From: Allobosea sp.
GTDB taxonomy: Bacteria; Pseudomonadota; Alphaproteobacteria; Rhizobiales; Kaistiaceae
Length of the DNA stretch: 64,000 nt
Direction: 5' to 3'
Assembly (NCBI GenBank): GCA_017307955.1
Contig: JAFKFV010000009.1
Coordinates: forward strand, 186,001 to 250,000
The notes beneath the pieces were generated by a model. The model was not told the DNA's origin. It saw only the letters and a program-made list of their open reading frames with translations, and searched no databases. Both the position numbers and the translations under genes were made by a program. Positions 9,257-17,225 of the stretch are shown piece by piece (positions within the stretch are counted from its first letter, which is position 1; every line of letters starts with the position of its first letter).

Positions 9257-10207
9257 ATGTCAGTCGTGTCGCATCGTCCGCCGGCCGGACCGGAGTCGGC
9301 CGGCGTGTCCGGTTGTCCGTTTCCGCACGGATCCAAGAATTCCCACCCTGTCAGTTTCGACGACTGGCTCGAAAACGACCTCAGATGCTCGGCCGGCAAG
9401 CGCGAATTCCAGCTCGGCCGCTATGTCGTTGCGCATGTGCGCAACGGCTACCAGTTCTCCGATGCCTTTGACCGTTTCGCCGCCGAGGTCGCGCTCTACC
9501 GCAAGGTGGGGTTCATGGCGATCGTGCAGACGCGGCAGCGCTTTGTCGATTCGGCCTCCGAACTGCGGCTGCTCGGCGACATCATCGTCGATGCCGGCTA
9601 TGCCGACAGCGCCGGAGCGCTGATCCGCAGCGAGACCGTGGCGATCCCGCTCGAGATCGACTGCCCGGTGACGGGCCTGCCGACGCGCTACGAGTTCTTC
9701 CCGGTTGCGTTCTGCTGCCATGCCGGGGACCCGGCGGATCCGCTCTACGATCCCTCGCTCAGCGCGCCCTTCCTCGCCATCAACACCACCTCCGACGCCT
9801 TCGCCTTCGGCATGCTGGTGCGCGACCTGTCGATCCGTCATTTCGGCTGCCCGCCGCACGAGATCGCCCGGCGGGAGGATTTCGAGCGGCTGCTGCTGCG
9901 CTGCGCCGGCGCCTGGCAGAACATGTCGGTGAACACGATCACCGCCTACAACAAGGTTTCAGTCACGCCGGAGCGCGCCGTGAGCCTCTCCGAGGACCAG
10001 CACACCTGGTACGCGCCGCACAACGATCCGGTCTTCGCCGAACTGGTGAAGGAGCGTCACAGCCACGAGATGCCGGTCGTCTATGCCCGTCGCCTCGCCG
10101 AGAAATGGACAGCCGCGCTCTATGACGGCGTCCGCTCCTTCAGCAATCGCGACGGCCAGTCGGGCGGAATTCCGGCCTTCGATACGATGGGATGGGCGAG
10201 CCTATGA
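9257..10207 (+). CDS. Unrecognised protein, first gene of the SET-domain operon
   Basis: 316-aa protein that I cannot assign to a family. The first ~30 residues are low in predicted structure; the rest looks like a compact soluble domain with no signal peptide or membrane helix. Possible functional features are a CPVTGLP segment, the FCCHAGDP cysteine/histidine cluster, AWQNMSVNTITAYNKVS, EDQHTWYAPHND and ERHSHEMP, which give several conserved-looking His, Asp and Cys residues that might bind metal or form an active site. GGGGG precedes the ATG. Its stop overlaps the SET gene's ATG as ATGA, so the two products are probably translationally coupled and work together. An enzyme or a substrate protein for the SET methyltransferase are both possible. 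Confidence 0.75.
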   Translation: MSVVSHRPPAGPESAGVSGCPFPHGSKNSHPVSFDDWLENDLRCSAGKREFQLGRYVVAHVRNGYQFSDAFDRFAAEVALYRKVGFMAIVQTRQRFVDSASELRLLGDIIVDAGYADSAGALIRSETVAIPLEIDCPVTGLPTRYEFFPVAFCCHAGDPADPLYDPSLSAPFLAINTTSDAFAFGMLVRDLSIRHFGCPPHEIARREDFERLLLRCAGAWQNMSVNTITAYNKVSVTPERAVSLSEDQHTWYAPHNDPVFAELVKERHSHEMPVVYARRLAEKWTAALYDGVRSFSNRDGQSGGIPAFDTMGWASL

Positions 10208-10617
10208 GCTACACCAATGACGACTTCGTCGAGGTCCGCGCCATCAGCGACGATCACAGCGCGATCTATGCGCGGACCGCGATCCCGAAGGACGCGCTGA
10301 TCGGCTTCTTTGACGGCAAGGCGCTGCTGATCGACCTCGACCGCGCCGAGGAACTCGACGATTTCTGGTGGCGGCAATCGGTGCATCTGAAGCTGATCGG
10401 CCGCAAGCTGCTGTGCTTCCTGCCGACCGAGACCCCGGCCGGCGTCGATTACCTCAACCATTCCTGCCGCCCCAATACGCGGGTCGAGAATCAAATCTAT
10501 GTCTTCGCGACGCGCGACATCGCGCCCGGCGAGGAGCTGACGGCCGACTACCGGACCTTCAACCTCGTTCCGGAGGGCAAGAAGTGCTGGTGCCCCGAGC
10601 CGCTGTGCGAAATCTGA
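10204..10617 (+). CDS. Small SET-domain protein methyltransferase with post-SET cysteines
   Basis: 137-aa protein that is little more than a SET catalytic core. LNHSCRPNT (NHSC at 85-88) is the SAM-binding pseudoknot signature, and ELTADY at 111-116 carries the catalytic Tyr. The C-terminus has C128-x-C130-x4-C135; together with C88 this reproduces the post-SET zinc site known from eukaryotic lysine methyltransferases. SET proteins transfer methyl groups from SAM to lysine side chains. No pre-SET domain is present. The ATG at 10204 overlaps the previous stop; another in-frame ATG is at 10192. Followed 10 bases later by an MFS gene. Confidence 0.88.
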   Translation: MSYTNDDFVEVRAISDDHSAIYARTAIPKDALIGFFDGKALLIDLDRAEELDDFWWRQSVHLKLIGRKLLCFLPTETPAGVDYLNHSCRPNTRVENQIYVFATRDIAPGEELTADYRTFNLVPEGKKCWCPEPLCEI

Positions 10618-10627
10618 CCGGCTCCGC

Positions 10628-11791
10628 ATGACTGCCAAGCGCTTCTGGCCGGTCGCCGGCGTCCTGCTGCTCATCGGCATCGAGGCGCTGCTGTTCGGCT
10701 ACAGCTACCCCTTCTTCTCGCTCGCGCTGGAATCGAAGGGCATCGCCACCTGGCTGATCGGCCTCAATGCCTCGCTCGCCGGCGCCGGCATCCTCATCTT
10801 CGGCCCGTTCCTGCCGGCGCTCATCGATCGGCTCGGCCTCAAATTCCTGGTGGCGGCGCAGTTCGCGCTGTCCTTCCTGTCCTTCGCGGCGATCCTCGCC
10901 TTCGACCATCTCGCCGTCTGGTTCGTCGCTCGCTTCGTGATGGGGACCTGCTTCTCCGCGCTCTGGACGACGACCGAGATCTGGCTGAACGGCGTCGTCG
11001 ATGACCGCAATCGTGGCCGCATCGTCGGCGCCTCCGGCACGCTCTACGCCGCCTGCCAGTTCGTCGGCCCGCTGATGCTCTCCGCGACCGGTTCGACCGG
11101 CAGCCTGCCGCTCATCGCCGCCATGGCGCCGCTCGCGGTCGGCGTCGCCGTCGCCCTTTCCATCCGCTCGGCCGTGGGCGAGACCGACGAGGAGGAGACG
11201 GGCAGCGCCGCCACGCTGCGCACCGCGCTTGGCCTTGCCGGCGCGCTCATCGCCGCCGCTTTCCTGACCGGTGTCGGCGAGACGGCGATGCAGAGCCTGC
11301 TGCCGCTTTACGGACTGGCGCATGGCCTTTCCGAGGCGGCCGCCTCGCGGCTCGTCGCCGTCTTCAGCCTCGGCGAGGCGATCCTCGTCGCGCTGCTCGG
11401 CTGGATGGCGGACCGCTACGGAAGGCGGCTGACGCTTGTCGGTTGCGCGGCGCTCGCCGTCGTCAGCACGCTCGCCCTCCCCTTCGTCATGGGGCGCGGC
11501 TTCATCCTTGAGCCCGTGCTCTTCATCGCCGGCGGCACGGTGTCGGGGCTCTATACGCTCGGCATCGTGCTGATCGGCCAGGACTTCCGCGGCCAGCGCC
11601 TCGCCGTCGTCTCGACCGGCTTCGCCATGGCCTATTCCGCCGGATCCGTTGTCGGCGCGACGCCGATCGGCTACCTGATCGATCTCTTCGGCGTCGAGGC
11701 GCTGCCGCTCACCGTCGCGCTCGGCTTCCTGGCGCTGATGGCTTTCCTGGTCCGCCCACGCCGCCGCGTTGAACTCGCCACCGAAGACTAG
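10628..11791 (+). CDS. MFS transporter, third gene of the SET operon
   Basis: 387-aa inner-membrane protein with about 12 predicted helices. ADRYGRRLT between helices in the second half matches the MFS loop motif, and LIDRLGLK the N-terminal loop. The family includes YcaD/multidrug-like exporters; direction and substrate are unknown. It starts 10 bases after the SET gene and probably belongs to the same transcript. Its stop shares the four bases CTAG with the stop of the convergent hydrolase gene. Confidence 0.85.
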   Translation: MTAKRFWPVAGVLLLIGIEALLFGYSYPFFSLALESKGIATWLIGLNASLAGAGILIFGPFLPALIDRLGLKFLVAAQFALSFLSFAAILAFDHLAVWFVARFVMGTCFSALWTTTEIWLNGVVDDRNRGRIVGASGTLYAACQFVGPLMLSATGSTGSLPLIAAMAPLAVGVAVALSIRSAVGETDEEETGSAATLRTALGLAGALIAAAFLTGVGETAMQSLLPLYGLAHGLSEAAASRLVAVFSLGEAILVALLGWMADRYGRRLTLVGCAALAVVSTLALPFVMGRGFILEPVLFIAGGTVSGLYTLGIVLIGQDFRGQRLAVVSTGFAMAYSAGSVVGATPIGYLIDLFGVEALPLTVALGFLALMAFLVRPRRRVELATED

Positions 11792-12585
11792 GACACCCGC
11801 CTTTCGAGAAAATCGACCAGCGCCGCGTCGAAGGCTTCGGGCTGCTCGATCGGCGCCATGTGTCCGCTGCCTGCGATCACGACGAGATCCGAATCCGGCG
11901 TCAACCGATCCAGCTCCGCCATGGCCTCGACCGAGGCGAAGGGATCACGATCGGCGGCGATGAATCGGATCGGCAACCGGGTCTTCGCGAGCACCGGGCG
12001 GTAGTCGATGCCGTAGCCGGCGCGGAAGGCGCGCGTCAGCGCCGCCTGGTCCATGCCGGCCCGCCATTGGACGAAACGCTCGACGGCCTCCGGATTGGCC
12101 GCCGCATAGTCCTCATGCCAGATCGCCGCCGCCTGCTCGCGGGCGAAGGCGAGCGGTCCGAGGCTCGCGGCGCGCGCAAGCATCGCCTCGGTGCCGGCCT
12201 CTCCGGCGGGCGTCGCGTGAACGCCGCAGCAGGCGATCACCGCCGCTGTCATCCGCTCCTCCGCCTTGCCGATCATCGCTGCCGCGACGATGCCGCCGAG
12301 CGAGAAACCGGCGACCGCGAAGCGCGGGATCGACAGCGCCGCCATCAGCGCCAGCATGTCCTCGGCATAGAGACCGATCGAATAGGCCATGTCGGGCTTG
12401 TCGGTCGCGCCCATGCCGCGAAGATCGGGGGCGACGACGCGATATCCCTTGCCGACGAGCAAGGCGATCTGGCCCTGCCACAGGCTGCGATCCCAGCCGA
12501 GCCCGTGGATCAGCAGCACGGGGCGGCCATCCTCCGGCCCTTCCATGTGGACGTCGTGTTCGATGCCATTGGCGACCACCCGCAC
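11788..12585 (-). CDS. Alpha/beta-fold hydrolase
   Basis: 265-aa cytoplasmic hydrolase. The oxyanion region is LLIHGLGWDRS, the nucleophile elbow is GFSLGG with Ser95, the acid is probably the Asp in AADRDPF, and the base is His in GSGHMAPIEQPE. This is the pattern of 3-oxoadipate enol-lactonase and related C-C or ester hydrolases. It is divergent from the ABC importer operon, so it may share control with the catabolic locus, but this is inference. It overlaps the MFS gene end by 4 bases. Confidence 0.85.
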   Translation of the reverse strand: MRVVANGIEHDVHMEGPEDGRPVLLIHGLGWDRSLWQGQIALLVGKGYRVVAPDLRGMGATDKPDMAYSIGLYAEDMLALMAALSIPRFAVAGFSLGGIVAAAMIGKAEERMTAAVIACCGVHATPAGEAGTEAMLARAASLGPLAFAREQAAAIWHEDYAAANPEAVERFVQWRAGMDQAALTRAFRAGYGIDYRPVLAKTRLPIRFIAADRDPFASVEAMAELDRLTPDSDLVVIAGSGHMAPIEQPEAFDAALVDFLERRVS

Positions 12586-12642
12586 TGTGCCTGCTCCTGC
12601 TCAAAACTGATCCATCTGCCGCAATCTTCGCCAGAGACGAGG

Positions 12643-12653
12643 ATTATCGTCAA
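12643..12653 (-). promoter_or_regulatory. Putative GntR operator upstream of the ABC importer operon
   Basis: On the minus strand this reads TTGACGATAAT, one mismatch from the TTGTCGATAAT site beside the gntR gene. It lies about 105 bases before the binding-protein start in an otherwise unexplained AT-richer stretch. Confidence 0.5.
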
Positions 12654-12757
12654 AATGGTATTTTGTAGAAAGTCGGCTTTCCGCGAAAGCCCCGTGGCAC
12701 AGAGCTTGCTCCTGTCTTTTCCGGTCCCTTCCAGAGAGAACGCCAGAAAGGCAGTCC

Positions 12758-13834
12758 ATGACCGACAAGACCCGCAAGCCCAATTCCGGCAAGCCAGTCC
12801 TGGCCGCGCCGTCTCTCCATCTTGATCGCCGCTCGTTGCTGAAGGCCGGTGGCGGGCTGCTCGCCGGCGTGTTCGTCGCGCCCGGCGCCATGAGCTTCGC
12901 CCCGCGCACCGCCTATGCGGCCGACAAATTCGTGCACCAGCTCGGCTGGATCAAGTCGATCCAGTTCGGCGGTCATTTCGCGGCGATCGACCAGGGTTAC
13001 TTCGCCGACGAGGGCATCGAGGCGGAGTTCCTCGCCGGCGGTCCGGGCACCGACGGCACGGCGCTCGTCGCCAGCGGCCAGGTCATGACCAGCGACAGCG
13101 ATGTCGAAGGCGTCATCCGCAATCGCATCAGCGGCGTGCCGGTCAAGGCCTTCGCGGCGATCATGCAGAAGGCGCCGGGCGCGATCATGTCGCTGCCCTC
13201 GAAGCCGATCAAAACGCTGCAGGACTTCCCCGGGAAGACCATTGCGCTGCCGAACGCCACCCGCCCGCAGGTCGATATCCTGCTGAAATCGGCCGGCATC
13301 GACCCGTCGACCGTCAACTATGTGCCGGTCGGCACCGACCCTGGCATCCTCGCCGCCGGCCAGGTCGACGGCTATTACGGCTGGGCGACCAATCAGGGCG
13401 TCATGCTGAAGGAGCGCGGCGTCGATATCGTCGTCGCCTACATGAACGACCTCGGCCTGCCGGGCTATGCCGGCGTGCTCTACGCGACCGACGAGTCGAT
13501 CGACACCAAGTCGGACCTGATCACGCGCTGGCTGAAGGCCGAGATCAAGGGCTGGCAGTGGTTCCTCGATAATCCCGACGCGATGGCCAAGCTGATGGTC
13601 GACAAATACGGCCAGCGCGGACTCGACCTCAAGGCGCAGACCGCGGAGGCTGGCGTCTACAAGGACTTCATCCCGGTCGGCGACGCGGCGAAGAACGGCC
13701 TACTCTGGATCGAACCCTCCGTCTTCCAGCAAGGCATCGACTTCTCGATCAAGGCCGGCGACCTCAAGGAAGGCCAGGTCAAGGTTGAGGACGTGGTGAC
13801 GCAGAAGCTGATCGCGGCCGCGCACGGGAAGTAG
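12758..13834 (+). CDS. NitT/TauT-type ABC substrate-binding protein (NMT1/THI5-like)
   Basis: 358-aa periplasmic binding protein of the NMT1/THI5-like fold, which serves importers of nitrate, sulfonates, pyrimidine thiamine precursors and other small compounds. The N-terminus carries a twin-arginine-like signal (DRRSLLKAGGG, residues 23-33) with likely cleavage after TAYA near residue 54. The mature start LGWIKSIQFGGHFAAIDQGYF and the SGVPVKAFAAI segment are family-typical. It is the first gene of an importer unit whose ATPase and two permeases follow after a 210-base gap filled with hairpin repeats. The ligand is unknown. Confidence 0.9.
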   Translation: MTDKTRKPNSGKPVLAAPSLHLDRRSLLKAGGGLLAGVFVAPGAMSFAPRTAYAADKFVHQLGWIKSIQFGGHFAAIDQGYFADEGIEAEFLAGGPGTDGTALVASGQVMTSDSDVEGVIRNRISGVPVKAFAAIMQKAPGAIMSLPSKPIKTLQDFPGKTIALPNATRPQVDILLKSAGIDPSTVNYVPVGTDPGILAAGQVDGYYGWATNQGVMLKERGVDIVVAYMNDLGLPGYAGVLYATDESIDTKSDLITRWLKAEIKGWQWFLDNPDAMAKLMVDKYGQRGLDLKAQTAEAGVYKDFIPVGDAAKNGLLWIEPSVFQQGIDFSIKAGDLKEGQVKVEDVVTQKLIAAAHGK

Positions 13835-13885
13835 GCGGCGGAACGGGCCTGCGGGTGAGCGGCCTCGCGAGGGCCCTCGCCTTTT

Positions 13886-13904
13886 CCTCTCCCGTCGGGA
13901 GAGG
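13886..13904. repeat. REP-like inverted repeat, copy 1
   Basis: CCTCTCCCG and CGGGAGAGG form a 9-bp perfect stem around a single T. First of three related hairpins between the binding-protein and ATPase genes. Confidence 0.75.
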
Positions 13905-13933
13905 GTGAGGCCGGAACTGCCTCGATCCTTCCC

Positions 13934-13957
13934 CCCTCTCCCGCTCGCGGGAGAGGG
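13934..13957. repeat. REP-like inverted repeat, copy 2
   Basis: An 11-bp perfect stem (CCCTCTCCCGC with GCGGGAGAGGG) and a 2-base loop, close in sequence to the copies on either side. Confidence 0.8.
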
Positions 13958-13973
13958 CAACCGCCTAGTCTTC

Positions 13974-13999
13974 CCCCTCTCCCGCTTGCGGGAGAGGGG
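13974..13999. repeat. REP-like inverted repeat, copy 3
   Basis: A 12-bp perfect stem (CCCCTCTCCCGC with GCGGGAGAGGGG) and a TT loop, followed by CGGGGTGAGGG. This CTCTCCCGC...GCGGGAGAG type is a common dispersed intergenic element of GC-rich proteobacteria. Placed between a binding-protein gene and its ATPase, such hairpins can raise the amount of upstream mRNA relative to downstream mRNA. Confidence 0.8.
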
Positions 14000-14044
14000 C
14001 GGGGTGAGGGTCTTCCTCCCCCGCGACGGAGTACGGACTGATCC

Positions 14045-14827
14045 ATGACCGAGATCCTGATCGACCATGTGGTCAAGGACTTCACAATCGACCGCCGTTC
14101 GGTGCGCGCGATCGACGACATCTCCCTGACCTTTCCCTCGGGCAGCTTCTCGGCGCTGATCGGACCGTCGGGCTGCGGAAAGTCGACGCTGCTCCGCCTC
14201 GTCGCCGACATCCTGGCGCCCACGGCCGGCACCATCCGCGTCGGCGGCCTGCCGCCGGGCGAGGCGCGGCTTCGCCACGAGATCGGCTTCGTCTTCCAGG
14301 ATGCGAGCCTCCTGCCCTGGCGGACGGTGCTCGAGAATATCCAGTTGCCGCTCGAAGTGGCCGGCGGGCCGATCGGCGACGGACCGAGGCCGGAGAACCT
14401 CATCCGCCTCGTCGGGCTTTCCGGCTTCGAGAATGCGAAACCGGCGCAGCTTTCCGGCGGCATGCAGCAGCGAGTCTCGATTGCCCGCGCGTTGACGCTG
14501 CGGCCGAAAGTGCTGCTGCTCGACGAGCCGTTCGGCGCGCTCGACGAGATCACGCGCCAGCGCATGAACATGGAGCTGCTGCGCATCTGGCAGGAGACGG
14601 GGACGACGGCGATCCTCGTCACGCACACGATCGGCGAGGCCGTCTTCATGGCCGACCGCGTGCATGTGCTCGCCGCGCATCCGGGCCGCCTCGTCACCTC
14701 GATCGAGGTCGACCTGCCGCGGCCGCGCGAATTGGCCATGCTGCAGACCCCCGCCTTCAACCATTTCGAGAACGCCGTCCGGGCGGCCCTGTTCGGCGAT
14801 GAACTGAAGGCAGTGTCCGTTGGCTGA
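14045..14827 (+). CDS. NitT/TauT-type ABC transporter ATPase
   Basis: 260-aa ATP-binding subunit. Walker A is GPSGCGKST (40-48), the Q-loop is VFQDASLLPW (83-92), the signature is LSGGMQQR (136-143), Walker B is VLLLDEP (156-162) and the H-loop is LVTHTIGEA (His194). DEPFGALDEITR is characteristic of the SsuB/TauB/NrtD group. It powers import by the two permeases that follow; the permease start overlaps its stop by 8 bases. Confidence 0.93.
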   Translation: MTEILIDHVVKDFTIDRRSVRAIDDISLTFPSGSFSALIGPSGCGKSTLLRLVADILAPTAGTIRVGGLPPGEARLRHEIGFVFQDASLLPWRTVLENIQLPLEVAGGPIGDGPRPENLIRLVGLSGFENAKPAQLSGGMQQRVSIARALTLRPKVLLLDEPFGALDEITRQRMNMELLRIWQETGTTAILVTHTIGEAVFMADRVHVLAAHPGRLVTSIEVDLPRPRELAMLQTPAFNHFENAVRAALFGDELKAVSVG

Positions 14828-15635
14828 CGGCGCGATCCGCCCGGCCCGGCGCGCGGCCCTCGGCATGCTCGGCGGCATCGCGGCGCCGGCGGCGATCGTC
14901 GTGGCGCTCGTCGCGATCTGGCAGGGCGCCAAGATGGCCGGCCTCTTGCCGATCACCGTTCCGGCGCCGAGCGCGATCGCCGAAGCCTTCGGCCGCTCCT
15001 GGTCGGACCTCCTCTATCACATGGTCCCGACCGTCCTTTCGGCCGCCGCCGGCTTCGTCCTCGCGACGCTGATCGCGCTGGCGCTCGGCGCCGTCGCGGT
15101 CTCCTGGCGGCGTTCCGAGGCGACGATCCTCAAGCTCGGCATCGTCGTCGACTCGATCCCGCTGATCGCGCTGACGCCCATCCTGATGGTCTGGCTCGGC
15201 AACGGGATATCGTCGCGCGTCGTCATCGCCACCATCGCGGCGCTGTTCCCGCTGCTGGTCGGCGTCGTGCAGGGCTTCAAGGCGGTTGACCGCAACGTCT
15301 CCGAGCTCTTCCACATCCTCGCCGCCTCGCGCTGGCAGCGGCTCCGGAAGCTCGCCTTCCCCTCGGCCCTCCCCTACCTTTTCTCGGCCCTGAAGATTGC
15401 CGCGCCGCTTTCGGTGCTCGGCGCGCTGATCGCCGAATGGGTCAGCGCCGATCGCGGCCTCGGCATCATGATGATCTACGCGCTGTTCTCCTTCGACGTG
15501 CCGCTCGCCTGGCTGACCATCCTCGCCGTCTGCTTCGTCGCGACGCTTGCTTACGGCCTCGTGGCGCTCGCCGAGCGGATCGTCCTCGGCGGCCCGCAGG
15601 ATCCGGTCGGCGCGACGGGAGGCGCCCATGGCTGA
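14820..15635 (+). CDS. NitT/TauT-type ABC permease (first)
   Basis: 271-aa inner-membrane permease with about six helices. The cytoplasmic coupling loop is visible as LFHILAASRWQRLRKLAFPSALPYLFSALK, the EAA-type motif that docks on the ATPase. The probable start is the TTG at 14820, overlapping the ATPase stop; no ATG gives a full N-terminal helix. With the second permease it probably forms a heterodimeric channel. Confidence 0.88.
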   Translation: MADGAIRPARRAALGMLGGIAAPAAIVVALVAIWQGAKMAGLLPITVPAPSAIAEAFGRSWSDLLYHMVPTVLSAAAGFVLATLIALALGAVAVSWRRSEATILKLGIVVDSIPLIALTPILMVWLGNGISSRVVIATIAALFPLLVGVVQGFKAVDRNVSELFHILAASRWQRLRKLAFPSALPYLFSALKIAAPLSVLGALIAEWVSADRGLGIMMIYALFSFDVPLAWLTILAVCFVATLAYGLVALAERIVLGGPQDPVGATGGAHG

Positions 15636-16410
15636 GACGGTCGCCGCATCGCGCGAACGGCGAAAACTGTCGCTCGGCGGGCTCGCCGCGCCGCTCGCCT
15701 TCGCCATCGTCCTGATCGGGCTCTGGAAGCTCCTGGTCACGGCCTTCGCGGTGCCGGCCTATATCATGCCGCCGCCCGAGGCCGCGCTGGCAGCGTTCGA
15801 GGCCGATCCGGGGAAGATCGGCCTCGCGGTGTTCTACACGCTGCGCAATGCCGCGGCCGGCCTCGCCGTCGCCTTCGTGGTCGCCATCTCGCTCGCGGCG
15901 GCTTTCGTCAATTCCAAGGCGGCGACGCGCGCCGTGCTGCCGATCGTGATCGGCCTCAGAACCGCGCCGGTGCTCGCCATCGCGCCGATCCTCATCATGG
16001 TATTCGGCCGCGGCATCGGCACGGCGATCGCCGTCGTCGTCATCGTCTCCTTCTTCCCGATCATGGTGAACGCCATGAAGGGCTTCTCCTCGACCCGCAA
16101 GAACGCGCTCGAACTCATGCATGTGCTCGGCGCCAGCGGCGCGGCGACCTTCATCAAGGTGCGCCTGCCCTTCGCGCTGCCCTTCATCTTCGCCGGGCTC
16201 AGGAGCGCGGCGACGAGCGCCATCCTCGCGGCGATGCTCGCCGAGTGGCTCTCCGGCGCGCCGGGCCTCGGGACCATGATCCTCGATGCGGCGTCCTACC
16301 GGAAGAACGACCTCCTCTGGGCGGCGGTCATCGTCTCGATGGTGCTCGCCTATCTCATCTTCTCGCTCACCACGGCCGTCGAGCGGCGCCTCACCTCCTG
16401 GCGCGGCTGA
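15628..16410 (+). CDS. NitT/TauT-type ABC permease (second)
   Basis: 260-aa inner-membrane permease. The EAA-type loop is LMHVLGASGAATFIKVRLPFALPFIFAGLR, followed by the conserved AEWLSGAPGLG. The ATG at 15628 follows GGGAGGCG and overlaps the previous stop by 8 bases. Two different permease genes in tandem are found in some ThiX/NitT importers and fit a heterodimer. Confidence 0.9.
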   Translation: MAETVAASRERRKLSLGGLAAPLAFAIVLIGLWKLLVTAFAVPAYIMPPPEAALAAFEADPGKIGLAVFYTLRNAAAGLAVAFVVAISLAAAFVNSKAATRAVLPIVIGLRTAPVLAIAPILIMVFGRGIGTAIAVVVIVSFFPIMVNAMKGFSSTRKNALELMHVLGASGAATFIKVRLPFALPFIFAGLRSAATSAILAAMLAEWLSGAPGLGTMILDAASYRKNDLLWAAVIVSMVLAYLIFSLTTAVERRLTSWRG

Positions 16411-16421
16411 CGGCGGAGACC

Positions 16422-17210
16422 ATGCTCATGCGGCTTCAGGATCGCGCCATCCTCGTCACCGGCCCTGCCAAGGGCATGGGCGGCGCCATCACCCGCGCCA
16501 TCGCGGCGGCGGGCGGCGATCTCGTGCTGATCGGCCGCGACATGGCGCCGATCGAGGCCGTCGCCGCCGAGGTGCGCGCGCTCGGCCGCGACGCGCTCAT
16601 CGTCAGGACCGACATCACCGACGAGGCAGAGGTCCATGCCGCCGTCGCCGCGGCCTCGGCGCATTTCGGGTCTCGGCTCTACGGCGCCGTCAATGTCGCC
16701 GGCGTGTCGGGGCCGACCGGCAAGACGCTCTGGGAGCATTCGGTCGAGGATTTCCGCGAGCTCTTCGACGTGAACGTGCTCGGCACCTTCCTCGTCATGA
16801 AGACGATGCTGCCTGAACTGATCGCGCGGCAGGCCGGGTCGATCGTCAATATCGGCGGCACCTTCGGCTTCAAGGGCGTGCGCAAGGCCTCGCTCTACGG
16901 CGCGACCAAGTGGACGCTGCGCGGCCTGACCAAATCCGCCGCGCTGGAGGCCGGCAGCGCCGGCGTGCGGGTCAACATGGTCTCGCCCGGCGGCGTCGAA
17001 GGCCCGCGCCTCACCCGCCAGCTCGGCGAGGAGGCAGCGCTGATGGGCATCACCTACGAGGAGCGTCTCACCGGCTTTGAGAAGACCTGCGCGCTCGGCC
17101 GCATGAGCACCGCCGACGACATCGCCGAGGCCGTGCTCTTCCTCCTCTCCTCCGCCGCCCGCAACATCACCGGTCAGGACCTCCTTGTCGACGGCGGCAC
17201 GATCGTCTGA
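16422..17210 (+). CDS. SDR-family oxidoreductase (importer operon)
   Basis: 262-aa classical short-chain dehydrogenase. The cofactor motif is TGPAKGMG (13-20), NVAG replaces the usual NNAG, and Tyr159/Lys163 sit in YGATK. The residues where the catalytic Ser normally sits read NIGGTFG, so that Ser is replaced by Gly with a Thr next to it. The second SDR of the locus (24603-25394) shares this oddity and the TGPAKGMG motif, so the two are probably paralogues acting on related alcohols or ketones. GGAG precedes the ATG, 11 bases after the permease stop. Confidence 0.88.
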   Translation: MLMRLQDRAILVTGPAKGMGGAITRAIAAAGGDLVLIGRDMAPIEAVAAEVRALGRDALIVRTDITDEAEVHAAVAAASAHFGSRLYGAVNVAGVSGPTGKTLWEHSVEDFRELFDVNVLGTFLVMKTMLPELIARQAGSIVNIGGTFGFKGVRKASLYGATKWTLRGLTKSAALEAGSAGVRVNMVSPGGVEGPRLTRQLGEEAALMGITYEERLTGFEKTCALGRMSTADDIAEAVLFLLSSAARNITGQDLLVDGGTIV

Positions 17211-17225
17211 TCGCCGCCGCCTCGC

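Noticed and set aside
13886..13999. Short repeats considered as a CRISPR array
   Set aside because: Units are perfect hairpins of changing length with no constant spacer size, and no cas gene is near; they are REP-like elements.
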